Below, one piece after another: positions 1 through 5,535 of a stretch of DNA of 5,535 nt. Source of the stretch: an uncultured Eubacteriales bacterium (GTDB taxonomy: Bacteria > Bacillota > Clostridia > Oscillospirales > Oscillospiraceae). The notes under the pieces were generated by a model. It was not told where the DNA came from and made no database searches. It worked only from the letters and a program-made list of their open reading frames with translations. Location: NCBI GenBank assembly GCA_900556935.1, contig USQL01000128.1, positions 1-5,535 of the forward strand, in the 5' to 3' direction. A program made the translations under genes and the position numbers. Every line of letters begins with the position of its first letter. Position 1 is the first letter of the stretch.

Positions 1-1541
1 CTGATGGCGTTGCTTTCCGCGCGCTCCCGGAGGGCGCGGGCCTCCTCCCAGAACTGCTCCTGGGGGATGCCCTGGCGGATGACCACGAATTCGTCTCCGC
101 CGATGCGATAGGCCTGACCGGGGAAGGTCTCCTCCAAAACCCGGGCGGCATTGCGAATCAGCAGGTCGCCCGCGGCGTGGCCCCGGAGGTCGTTGGTCTT
201 TTTCAGGCCGTTCAGGTCGATATACAGGATGCCCACCTGGGTCTGGCAGTCGCTGTTCCAGTTCTGCAGGGTCCGGTTGTAGCGATTCTGGTTGTAGAGC
301 CCCGTCAGCTGGTCGTGGAAGCTCAGCTGCCGCAAATATTCCCGCTCCTTTTTCTGACGCAGGGCGTTGGCTACAAAGTATTGCAGGGAGGCAAGCAGGG
401 TCTCGTCCTCATAGTGCTGCTGGGGATTGCCCACCCCCACAAAGCCGATGACCTTCCCCTGCTCCAGCAGGGGCACCGTCAGCAGGCGGTAGATGCCCTG
501 GTTCTTAATAATGGTATAGTGCGGGGTGCCCCGCTCCTGCTCGATATTGGCGATGTAGTACTTTTTACCCTGCTGGAACTGCTTCATCCACATGGAGATT
601 GTGTCCAGCGGCACCTCCTGGAGGTTCCCAATCTGGGGCACCACGCCGGGCTCTACAGACTCATAGGTATTGACGGTGATGCGCCGGGCCATATCGTTTT
701 CGAAAACATAGGCCCGCTCGGCGTGGAAGTAGTCCTTGATAACCCAGAGCAAATCCCGGATGGCGGTGGAAATGTCCTTTCCGGAGGAGAGCTCCTCCAC
801 GCACCGGTTCAGGGTCTGGGCGATTTCCAGCCGCTGGACAACCACCGCCCGCTCCTCCTGGACCTTCCGCAGCTCCGCCTGCTGCTCCCGATTGACAATC
901 AGGAAAATCAGCAGCATGGCCCCGCCCACGCTCAAAGAAATCAGAGCCAGGCCGTAGGAGACAAACTGAATCAGCGCCGCCACAAAGGGGAGAATCAAAT
1001 AGGCCATCATCACCCGGAACATGCCCTTGCTCACCCGGTCCCGATACCGCTGCATCAGCACGCCGTCCAGCACCAGCCCCGCCACAGGGGGAACAAAGGA
1101 TAGGGGGAACAGTCCGCCCCGGACATAGTTATTGGCCCCGTCTATCCGGTAGTAGAGCCCCGTAAACCAGGAAACGATGACAAGCCCCATGCCGATATAG
1201 CAAATGAACTCCACCGCCTTCACCAGGCGAAGCCTCGCCCGCTCCTGCACCGTGAGAAAGGCGCTGCACAGATACCGGTGAAACAGCAGCAGCACCCAGT
1301 TGTTCATAAGGAAGGATCCGCAGTTGGTAAGCCTGACCATCCATCGGGCAAATATGCCGGGTCTACCCTGAAAATACCAGGACAGGCCCTCACAGGCCAG
1401 CAGGAACGCCGCCCCCAGCTGCATGGCAATCAGATTATCTTTCTTCTCCCCCGACGGTAGCTCCAGCAGAGAAATCGCCGCTACCAGGCAGAACAGGCAC
1501 TCCCAGCCCAGCAGTATAATATTTAAGTTGGATAAAAACAT
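1..1541 (-). CDS. Membrane-anchored GAF-GGDEF protein, probable diguanylate cyclase (3' end outside window)
   Basis: Likely makes cyclic di-GMP from two GTP in response to a signal sensed by its membrane and GAF parts. The visible 513 residues begin with about six hydrophobic segments (roughly 8-28, 37-57, 71-92, 110-131, 144-163, 175-217). A charged, probably coiled-coil linker follows (218-245), then a GAF-like domain (about 240-395, with LLTVPLLEQGKVIGFVGVG near its end), then the GGDEF domain from HDQLTGLYN (409-417). Metal-binding D442 lies in YIDLNGLKKTND and the catalytic motif RIGGDEF is intact at 479-485. The RxxD inhibitory site expected just upstream is absent: the equivalent positions are T473 and G476. 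The ATG start at 1541 is preceded by GAGGA at good spacing and by a promoter. The frame stays open to base 1, so the rest of the GGDEF domain and any following EAL or other domain cannot be seen. The sensed ligand is unknown. Domain calls are by eye; activity is inferred from motifs. Confidence 0.9.
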   Translation of the reverse strand, partial: MFLSNLNIILLGWECLFCLVAAISLLELPSGEKKDNLIAMQLGAAFLLACEGLSWYFQGRPGIFARWMVRLTNCGSFLMNNWVLLLFHRYLCSAFLTVQERARLRLVKAVEFICYIGMGLVIVSWFTGLYYRIDGANNYVRGGLFPLSFVPPVAGLVLDGVLMQRYRDRVSKGMFRVMMAYLILPFVAALIQFVSYGLALISLSVGGAMLLIFLIVNREQQAELRKVQEERAVVVQRLEIAQTLNRCVEELSSGKDISTAIRDLLWVIKDYFHAERAYVFENDMARRITVNTYESVEPGVVPQIGNLQEVPLDTISMWMKQFQQGKKYYIANIEQERGTPHYTIIKNQGIYRLLTVPLLEQGKVIGFVGVGNPQQHYEDETLLASLQYFVANALRQKKEREYLRQLSFHDQLTGLYNQNRYNRTLQNWNSDCQTQVGILYIDLNGLKKTNDLRGHAAGDLLIRNAARVLEETFPGQAYRIGGDEFVVIRQGIPQEQFWEEARALRERAESNAI

Positions 1542-1590
1542 AGCTTCCTCTTTTTATACGGCCATCGCTTCCATTTTGTTCGATATGATT

Positions 1591-1619
1591 ATAATATCAT
1601 ATTTTCTCGCGGATAGCAA
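1591..1619 (-). promoter_or_regulatory. Probable sigma-A promoter of the GGDEF gene
   Basis: Read on the minus strand, a -35-like TTGCTA (1614-1619) is separated by 17 bp from a -10 TATTAT (1591-1596). TG one base upstream of the -10 gives an extended -10 element. The -10 lies about 50 bp before the ATG at 1541. The surrounding stretch is markedly AT-rich against a GC-rich background. A 7-bp inverted repeat, ATATGAT (1583-1589) / ATCATAT (1596-1602), overlaps the -10 and might bind a regulator, but could equally be chance in AT-rich DNA. The promoter sits in the 118-bp gap after ecfT, which shows no GC-rich hairpin with a T-tract, so read-through from the transporter genes is also possible. 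Confidence 0.6.
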
Positions 1620-1659
1620 GAGGAGGCAGTGACAAAACAAAAATAACTCTCATTCTGTT

Positions 1660-2487
1660 TTATCGGAACGGATTGAAAAAGCGCCCGCCGTTGAGGGCCG
1701 TCAGCAGGAACGACAGAGCCATCAGGCCGATGCACACGCCCATGGCAAGCCTGTCCCACCGGGTAAAGGGCCGGGCGGCATACCAGGTCCGCTTGTTTTT
1801 CTTGCCGAAGCCCCGCAGCTCCATGGCATTGGAGATGTTCTCGATGCGGTCCATGGAGCTGAGTACCAGGGGCACCAGAATGGCGCTGGCGGATTTGAGT
1901 CGGTTTATCAGGCTCGCCTTTTTGCTCATCTCCACGCCCCGGGCCTGCTGGGCCTGGGAAATCTCCCGGAATTCCCGCTGGATATCCGGGATATACCGCA
2001 GGGCCAGGGACACGGAATAGCTGATCCGGTAGCTGACCCCGATTTTATTTAAGGAGGCGGCAAACTCCGAGGGGTTGGTGGTGCACACAAACAAAAGCAC
2101 AATGGGAATGGTGCAGGCGTTTTTCAGCACCACATTCAGGTGGTAAAACAGCTGCTCCAGGGTCACGGTATAGGGCCCCGCAATGTGAAACAGGGGCGTA
2201 TCGCTTCCGTACAGATTGGGGCCGTGGCTGGGGCTGAACAGGAAAATCAGGATGTTGTTCAGCAGAATATACACAACCATCACCCCCGCCACCACGGAGA
2301 CATCCCTGTACCGGAGCTTTGCCACATGGAACAGGGCAAAGGCCCCCACGGTTAAGACCAGCAGCAAAGGGGTATAGAAGCTGGTCATGGCCGCCACACT
2401 CCAGGCAAGCAGACACACCAGCTTGCTGGCACCGGTCAAACGGTGGATGGGCGAGGGTCTGTCAATATAATTAAAGAGATTGGTCAT
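1660..2487 (-). CDS. ecfT: ECF transporter transmembrane coupling protein EcfT
   Basis: This 275-residue protein is the T component of an ECF importer. It sits in the cytoplasmic membrane and passes the ATPase power stroke to the S component. Hydrophobic segments lie at roughly 22-56, 62-85, 117-137 and 245-265. The long cytoplasmic region between them holds the two family coupling motifs that dock into the ATPase grooves: ARG at 182-184 (QQARGVEM) and LRG at 224-226 (AMELRGFG). Length and motif layout fit the CbiQ/EcfT family (YkoC-like). The ATG at 2487 overlaps the ATPase stop codon as ATGA, and GGGAGG lies about 10 nt upstream. This start is preferred over an in-frame ATG at 2556, which would add 23 residues of ATPase-overlapping, non-hydrophobic sequence. 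Tight overlap implies translational coupling with the ATPase. No terminator is evident after the TAA stop. Confidence 0.95.
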   Translation of the reverse strand: MTNLFNYIDRPSPIHRLTGASKLVCLLAWSVAAMTSFYTPLLLVLTVGAFALFHVAKLRYRDVSVVAGVMVVYILLNNILIFLFSPSHGPNLYGSDTPLFHIAGPYTVTLEQLFYHLNVVLKNACTIPIVLLFVCTTNPSEFAASLNKIGVSYRISYSVSLALRYIPDIQREFREISQAQQARGVEMSKKASLINRLKSASAILVPLVLSSMDRIENISNAMELRGFGKKNKRTWYAARPFTRWDRLAMGVCIGLMALSFLLTALNGGRFFNPFR

Positions 2488-4196
2488 GCCTTCCGTCCCT
2501 CCCGGTCCCGTGCGATAAACCGCCGGGTAAATTCCTCCGGCTCCCCGATGCCGCACAGCGCCGCCAGATGGTACAGCGATGTTTCCTTCAGGCTTGCCCG
2601 GGAAACCAGCTCCGGATCATTGAGCACCTGGGCCGCCCCGGTGTCCGCCAAAATGGCCCCGTCGTGGAACACGATGGCCCGGGGGGTGTATTCCAGCATC
2701 AGGTGCATATCGTGGGTAATGAGCACCACGGTGGTCCCCGCCCGGTTGAGCTGGGCCAGGAAGTCCATAATCTGGGTATAATGGGCCAGGTCCTGCCCGG
2801 CAGTGGGCTCGTCCAGGAGAATCATCTCCGGCCGCAGCGCCAGAATGGAGGCAATGGTCACCCGCTTTTTCTGACCATAGCTCAGGGCCGATACCGGCCA
2901 GTTCCGGAAGGGGTAGAGCCCGCAGATTTTTAAGGTCTCCTCCACCCGGGCCCTGACCGCCTCCTCGGCAACGCCGCGGTTGCGCAGACCAAGGGCCACC
3001 TCGTCGAAAATCTGGGTTTGGGAAATCATCTGGTTGGGGTTCTGCATGACGTAGCCCACAAAATCCGCCCGTTCCTTGATGCTCAGGGCCCCCAGGTCCC
3101 GCCCGTCAAAGGTGAGCGTCCCCTCCTCCGGCTTTTCAAAGCCGCATAGGAGCTTGGAGAAGGTGGATTTGCCCGCGCCGTTGGTGCCCACAATGCTCAG
3201 CATCTCGCCCTTGCGGATGGTGACGGAGATATCTTTCAGGGTTTTCCGTCCCGGGTGATAGGAAAAACTCAGGTTTTCCACCTTTAAAAGCGGAGGCCGC
3301 TCCTCCTCCGGCGCTCCCGCGGGCTGACGGTGAAACCACTCCATCACCCGGCTTTTCTGCGCCTCCGTCAGGCACAGCTCCGGCAGGAACGCGGGGCGAT
3401 TTTCTTTGGTAAGCGTCACCCCCGCGTATTTGAGGGCCGTCACATACAGGGGCTCCCGGATGCCGCTTTGGGAGAGCAGCTCCCCGCACAGAAGGGAATC
3501 CGGGTCCCCGTCGTAGAGAATCCGGCCCTCCCCCATGAGGACAATCCGGTCCACCTTCCGGTGGAGCACATCCTCCAGCCGGTGCTCGATGATGATCACC
3601 GCGCAGCCGGTTTTCTTCTGGATTTCGTCAATGAGCTCCACCGCCTTTTTCCCGGCGGCAGGGTCCAGGTTCGCCAGGGGCTCGTCAAACAGCAGCACAT
3701 CCACGCCGCTGACCATCACGCCCCCCAGGGCCACCCGCTGCTTCTGGCCCCCGGAAATCTCCTGGGGCGCGGAAGTAAGAACCCTTTCCACATCGACGAC
3801 CTTGGCAATCTCCGCCACCAGGTCCTTCATCTCTTTCTGGGGCATACACTCGTTTTCCAGGGCAAAGGCCATGTCCTCCGCCACCGTCAGGCCGATAAAC
3901 TGCCCGTCGGAATCCTGCAAAACCGTGCCCACAATCTGGGAAAGATCAAAAAGGCCCATGGTCTTGGCATCCCGCCCGCCGATGGTCAGCTCCCCCGTGG
4001 CTTTTCCGGGATAGGAATTGGGAATCAGGCCGTTGATGCAGTGGGCCAGGGTGGATTTTCCGCACCCGGAGGGCCCGGCAATCAGCACCTTCTCCCCCTT
4101 GGAGACGGTGAGGTTGATATCATATAGGGTTGGCTCCGCCTGGGCCGTGTACTGGAAGCCAAAATGGGTAAAGGCAACAACAGGTTGGTTTTCCAA
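2484..4196 (-). CDS. ECF transporter ATPase with two fused nucleotide-binding domains (EcfA-EcfA', YkoD-like)
   Basis: A 570-residue cytoplasmic ATPase that powers the ECF importer; both ABC domains are in one chain rather than as separate EcfA1 and EcfA2. Domain 1 (about 5-240) has Walker A GPSGCGKST (41-49), a Q-loop glutamine near 94, signature ISGGQ (147-151), Walker B VLLFDEP with catalytic E172, and switch H205. A linker (about 245-300) leads to domain 2 (about 303-525). That domain has Walker A GTNGAGKST (337-345), Q385 in VMQNPNQM, signature LSYGQ (438-442), Walker B MILLDEP with E463, and H495. All catalytic residues are present in both halves; the second signature has Tyr in place of the first Gly. 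Start chosen: TTG at 4196, 7 nt after AAAGGAGG (4204-4211). An in-frame ATG at 4223 would place that Shine-Dalgarno inside the gene. The frame remains open to 4670 only by reading through intergenic repeats. The 3' end overlaps ecfT by 4 bp. Confidence 0.95.
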   Translation of the reverse strand: MENQPVVAFTHFGFQYTAQAEPTLYDINLTVSKGEKVLIAGPSGCGKSTLAHCINGLIPNSYPGKATGELTIGGRDAKTMGLFDLSQIVGTVLQDSDGQFIGLTVAEDMAFALENECMPQKEMKDLVAEIAKVVDVERVLTSAPQEISGGQKQRVALGGVMVSGVDVLLFDEPLANLDPAAGKKAVELIDEIQKKTGCAVIIIEHRLEDVLHRKVDRIVLMGEGRILYDGDPDSLLCGELLSQSGIREPLYVTALKYAGVTLTKENRPAFLPELCLTEAQKSRVMEWFHRQPAGAPEEERPPLLKVENLSFSYHPGRKTLKDISVTIRKGEMLSIVGTNGAGKSTFSKLLCGFEKPEEGTLTFDGRDLGALSIKERADFVGYVMQNPNQMISQTQIFDEVALGLRNRGVAEEAVRARVEETLKICGLYPFRNWPVSALSYGQKKRVTIASILALRPEMILLDEPTAGQDLAHYTQIMDFLAQLNRAGTTVVLITHDMHLMLEYTPRAIVFHDGAILADTGAAQVLNDPELVSRASLKETSLYHLAALCGIGEPEEFTRRFIARDREGRKA

Positions 4197-4211
4197 CTGA
4201 AAACCTCCTTT
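4194..4211 (-). promoter_or_regulatory. Shine-Dalgarno and TTG start of the ECF ATPase
   Basis: On the minus strand AAAGGAGG (4204-4211) is followed by 7 nt and then TTG (4196-4194). The match to the anti-Shine-Dalgarno is nearly perfect, whereas the upstream in-frame ATG at 4223 has no comparable site. This fixes the start as TTG, giving an N-terminus of MENQPVVAF, which aligns well with the usual beginning of an ABC domain. Confidence 0.85.
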
Positions 4212-4223
4212 CAAAAGTTCCAT

Positions 4224-4280
4224 CCGCCAAGGGGAAGCACCTCCCCCCTCGCGGCCGGGGCTTTGGGAATCGGAGAACAA
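4224..4280. other. Possible degenerate repeat remnant next to the array
   Basis: This short stretch upstream of the ATPase Shine-Dalgarno contains a lone GGGGAAGC half-stem (4232-4239), a loosely complementary CCCC...GGGG segment (about 4243-4260) and CTTTGGGAATCGGAG. The last resembles the sequence that follows the GGAGAAGG stem in the inverted copy near 4816-4835. It may be a decayed inverted unit, but similarity is weak and judged by eye only. Confidence 0.25.
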
Positions 4281-4397
4281 AGCTTCCCCGGTGGGGAAGC
4301 TGGCTCGGCGACAGCCGAGACTGATGAGGGGCGGCACACAGAACCAGTGCGGAGTAACCCCGGGCGAATACGTATAACCCCTGACGGAAGCCCATAA
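4281..4397 (+). repeat. Repeat unit A, forward
   Basis: Stem 1 is a perfect 9-bp hairpin AGCTTCCCC / GGGGAAGCT with a 3-nt loop (4281-4301). Stem 2 is CTCGGC-GACA-GCCGAG (4304-4319). The GATGAGGGGCGG box is at 4323-4334, followed by the spacer with the 8-bp palindrome ATACGTAT (4368-4375). From the box onward it differs from unit B at only 3 of 75 positions, whereas both stems differ from unit B. Confidence 0.85.
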
Positions 4398-4509
4398 CCT
4401 TCCCCAATGGGGAAGGGGGACCGCCGCAGCGGTGGATGAGGGGCGGTACGCAGAACCAGTGCGGAGTAACCCCGGGCGAATACGTATAAACCCTGACGGA
4501 AGCCCATAA
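4398..4509 (+). repeat. Repeat unit B, forward, 112 bp
   Basis: Stem 1 is CCTTCCCC-AAT-GGGGAAGG (4398-4416) and stem 2 is ACCGC-CGCA-GCGGT (4420-4433). The GATGAGGGGCGG box at 4435 is exactly 112 bp after that of unit A and 112 bp before that of unit C. The palindrome ATACGTAT recurs at 4480-4487. Confidence 0.9.
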
Positions 4510-4620
4510 CCTTCCCCAACGGGGAAGGGGGACCGCCGCAGCGGTGGATGAGGGGCGGTACGCAGAACCGGTGCGGAGTAACCCCGGGCGAATACGTATA
4601 CCCTGAAAGCCGAAACCCCC
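4510..4620 (+). repeat. Repeat unit C, forward
   Basis: The first 91 bases match unit B at 89 positions, indicating a recent tandem duplication or gene conversion. Stem 1 is CCTTCCCC-AAC-GGGGAAGG (4510-4528), stem 2 is the same as in B, and the box starts at 4547. After GTATA (ending at 4600) it diverges into the sequence leading to the central inverted element. Confidence 0.9.
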
Positions 4621-4817
4621 AGCCTTCTCCTGCTGGAGAAGGTGCCCGCAGGCGGATGTGGAGGGGACACCTGACGGGATTGCCATGCTGAAAAAGACGT
4701 TAAAAGCTATAAAATCCGTATTTTCGCCATATTTTCTAACCGACTCCGGCACTTGTTACAGGTGTCCCCTCCACATTCCCCCGCTGCGGCGGGGACCTTC
4801 TCCAGCAGGAGAAGGCT
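4621..4817. repeat. Inverted-repeat (MITE-like) element with an 85-bp core
   Basis: Both arms begin with a self-complementary 20-mer: CCTTCTCC-TGCT-GGAGAAGG at 4623-4642 and CCTTCTCC-AGCA-GGAGAAGG at 4796-4815. They end in a perfect 18-bp inverted repeat, 4656-4673 against 4759-4776. Between these lie arm-specific second stems: a weak CCGC/GCGG on the left, and CCCCGC-TGCG-GCGGGG (4779-4794) on the right. The 85-bp core (4674-4758) is AT-richer than its surroundings. The arms are about 52 and 59 bp and the whole could extrude as a cruciform or fold as a long RNA hairpin. No transposase is present and no clear target duplication is seen, so mobility is only inferred. Peptides encoded in the core are short and lack a supporting ribosome-binding site. 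Confidence 0.75.
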
Positions 4818-4941
4818 TTTGGGGCTTCCGTCCAGAGGTTATACGAATTCGCCCGGGCTTTCAGATTCCGCCAGTCTGTACCGCCCCTCATCAGTCAGGG
4901 CTGCGCCCTGCCAGCTTCCCCAAGGGGGAAGCTTTTGGCAG
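4818..4941 (-). repeat. Repeat unit A', inverted orientation
   Basis: Read on the minus strand, this has the same order as unit A. Stem 1 is AGCTTCCCC/GGGGAAGCT (4913-4933, 9 bp, 3-nt loop), stem 2 is CAGGGC/GCCCTG (4896-4910), and the GATGAGGGGCGG box is at 4881-4892. The spacer is shorter, with CGAATTCG (4844-4851) where the forward units have ATACGTAT. Outer CTGCC (4908-4912) and GGCAG (4937-4941) extend stem 1 after a 3-nt bulge. Because these bases overlap stem 2, the two structures compete. Confidence 0.85.
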
Positions 4942-5004
4942 AAACTTTCAGCTTTTACGCATGTCTATGGCGCTAGGCACAGTCATTTTCAGGCCTTTGC
5001 CAGA

Positions 5005-5535
5005 TTACTCCTTGCTCAGGCTGCCGGCCTTGGTTTTGGTAGAGGCGTAGGCAACGCACAGCAGGCTTCCCACGATGGCGGTGGTGACGGCGTTGGCCAC
5101 ACCGGCAAGCAGGCCTTGGGCCAGGAGCTTGTCCCAGGGCTCGCCCATCATGTATACGTCCAGCACGGGGGCCACCAGGAACCAGCAGATCAGATGACAG
5201 ACCACCTGGGCGATGTTGAACTTCACCAGGCCCTTCTTGCCCATGTCGGCCTCGTCCATCTTGAAAAGCTTGGTGCTCAGGCCCATCAGCAGGCCAAACA
5301 CGCCGGAGGCAATGACCCAGCTCCACCAGATGCCCCAGCCGTAGCTGAAGTCAATCAGAGCATGGCCGATGAAGCCAATCAGCGCGCCCGCCACCGGGCC
5401 GTAGACCACGGACATAAACGCCAGAAGGCCATACTGCACGGAAATATTGGTATTGGGCACGGGGCTGGGGATGGCCACGAACCGGCCCAGCACAAAGAAC
5501 AGCGCCGCGCCGATGCCGATGGCAACGATGGTTTT
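5005..5535 (-). CDS. ECF transporter S component, UPF0397 / PF07155 family (5' end just outside window)
   Basis: The substrate-binding membrane subunit of the ECF importer. The 176 visible residues start at KTIVAIGIGAALFFVLG. They contain the family hallmarks PNTNISVQYGLLAF, VYGPVAGALIGFIGHALIDF and the aromatic stretch YGWGIWWSW. About five or six hydrophobic segments are seen and the tail is charged (STKTKAGSLSKE). Family members are about 180-190 residues, so only a few N-terminal residues should be missing. An internal GTG at 5493 is not the real start, because conserved sequence continues upstream of it to the window edge. The family is commonly annotated as riboflavin-type, but other substrates have been proposed for relatives, so specificity is left open. 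It lies upstream of the ATPase and EcfT genes on the same strand, though 808 bp away. No clear terminator follows the stop; the 63 bp from there to the repeat array hold nothing recognisable. Confidence 0.92.
   Translation of the reverse strand, partial: KTIVAIGIGAALFFVLGRFVAIPSPVPNTNISVQYGLLAFMSVVYGPVAGALIGFIGHALIDFSYGWGIWWSWVIASGVFGLLMGLSTKLFKMDEADMGKKGLVKFNIAQVVCHLICWFLVAPVLDVYMMGEPWDKLLAQGLLAGVANAVTTAIVGSLLCVAYASTKTKAGSLSKE

Larger units (their letters stand above)
4281..4941. repeat. Modular palindromic repeat array between the S and A genes
   Basis: A roughly 660-bp non-coding block made of three forward units (from 4281, 4398 and 4510), an inverted-repeat element (4621-4817) and one unit in reverse orientation (4818-4941). 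The forward and reverse units share one plan: stem 1, stem 2, a GATGAGGGGCGG box, a roughly 60-bp spacer containing CCCGGGCGAA, and GGAAGCCC. Stem 1 is CTTCCCC/GGGGAAG, or CTTCTCC/GGAGAAG in the central element. No convincing gene, promoter or tRNA is visible inside. The block occupies most of the 808 bp separating the transporter's S gene from its ATPase gene, leaving about 60-85 bp of ordinary spacer on each side. It resembles palindromic intergenic repeats recalled from Oscillospiraceae genomes; that link is from memory, not a search. Confidence 0.9.

Noticed and set aside
177..1103. Long plus-strand open frame opposite the GGDEF gene
   Set aside because: It is antisense to a clear GAF-GGDEF coding sequence. 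Its low-complexity Leu/Gly/His/Gln-rich translation is typical of shadow frames in GC-rich DNA.
1620..1659. Terminator after ecfT
   Set aside because: Only a weak AAAACA/TGTTTT pairing with a 16-nt gap is present, without a GC-rich stem.
2045..2416. Minus-strand Cys/Gly-rich frame within ecfT
   Set aside because: It is an alternative frame of the well-supported EcfT gene.
3330..4127. Plus-strand open frame opposite the ECF ATPase
   Set aside because: It lies entirely within the recognised ATPase gene on the other strand and has no recognisable domain or ribosome-binding site.
4272..4301. Intrinsic terminator on the minus strand
   Set aside because: The 9-bp AGCTTCCCC/GGGGAAGCT hairpin is followed by TTGTTC rather than a proper T-run, and the hairpin is explained as stem 1 of repeat unit A. 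Weak termination cannot be excluded.
4281..4620. CRISPR array
   Set aside because: The near-identical part of each 112-bp period is far too long and is contiguous with the next unit; there are no unique spacers of regular size and no cas genes.
4120..4752. Minus-strand 210-residue frame across the repeat block
   Set aside because: Its translation is the repeat spacer read several times, it starts in the repeat core and it runs into the ATPase gene in another frame. It is an artefact of repeats lacking stops.
4674..4758. Promoter for the ATPase gene in the AT-richer core
   Set aside because: TATAAA-like and TTTTAT strings occur on both strands, but none has a -35-like box at 16-18 bp spacing.

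Overview
This window looks like part of the chromosome of a GC-rich, gut-type Firmicute, most likely a member of the Oscillospiraceae/Ruminococcaceae. This is inferred from three things: the high GC, the Clostridia-style genes with strong Shine-Dalgarno sites, and the palindromic CTTCCCC/GGGGAAG intergenic repeats that are familiar from that group. All four genes lie on the minus strand, so the window reads biologically from right to left.

Layout in transcription order: (1) 5535-5005 is an almost complete S component (substrate-binding membrane protein) of an energy-coupling factor (ECF) vitamin-type transporter, of the UPF0397 / PF07155 family. (2) 5004-4197 is an 808-bp non-coding gap, mostly filled by a modular array of palindromic repeats. 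Three forward units with a 112-bp period are followed by an inverted-repeat element around an 85-bp AT-richer core, then one more unit in inverted orientation. (3) 4196-2484 is a 570-residue ECF ATPase with two fused nucleotide-binding domains, starting at TTG behind a near-perfect Shine-Dalgarno. (4) 2487-1660 is the ECF transmembrane coupling protein EcfT, joined to the ATPase by a 4-bp ATGA overlap. (5) 1541-1 is a membrane-anchored GAF-GGDEF protein (probable diguanylate cyclase) cut by the window edge, with its own recognisable promoter.

S, A-A and T together form a complete dedicated (group I) ECF importer. The fused ATPase drives conformational change through EcfT, and the S protein captures the substrate. 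The substrate cannot be read from this sequence: the S family is usually annotated as riboflavin-type, but the leader that might carry a diagnostic riboswitch is outside the window. The GGDEF gene is probably a separate transcription unit.

No wholly new gene system is visible. The least explained part is the repeat array inside the transporter operon. Its copies keep a constant first stem, while a second stem changes sequence but stays complementary from copy to copy. This suggests that the folded shape is maintained rather than the letters.
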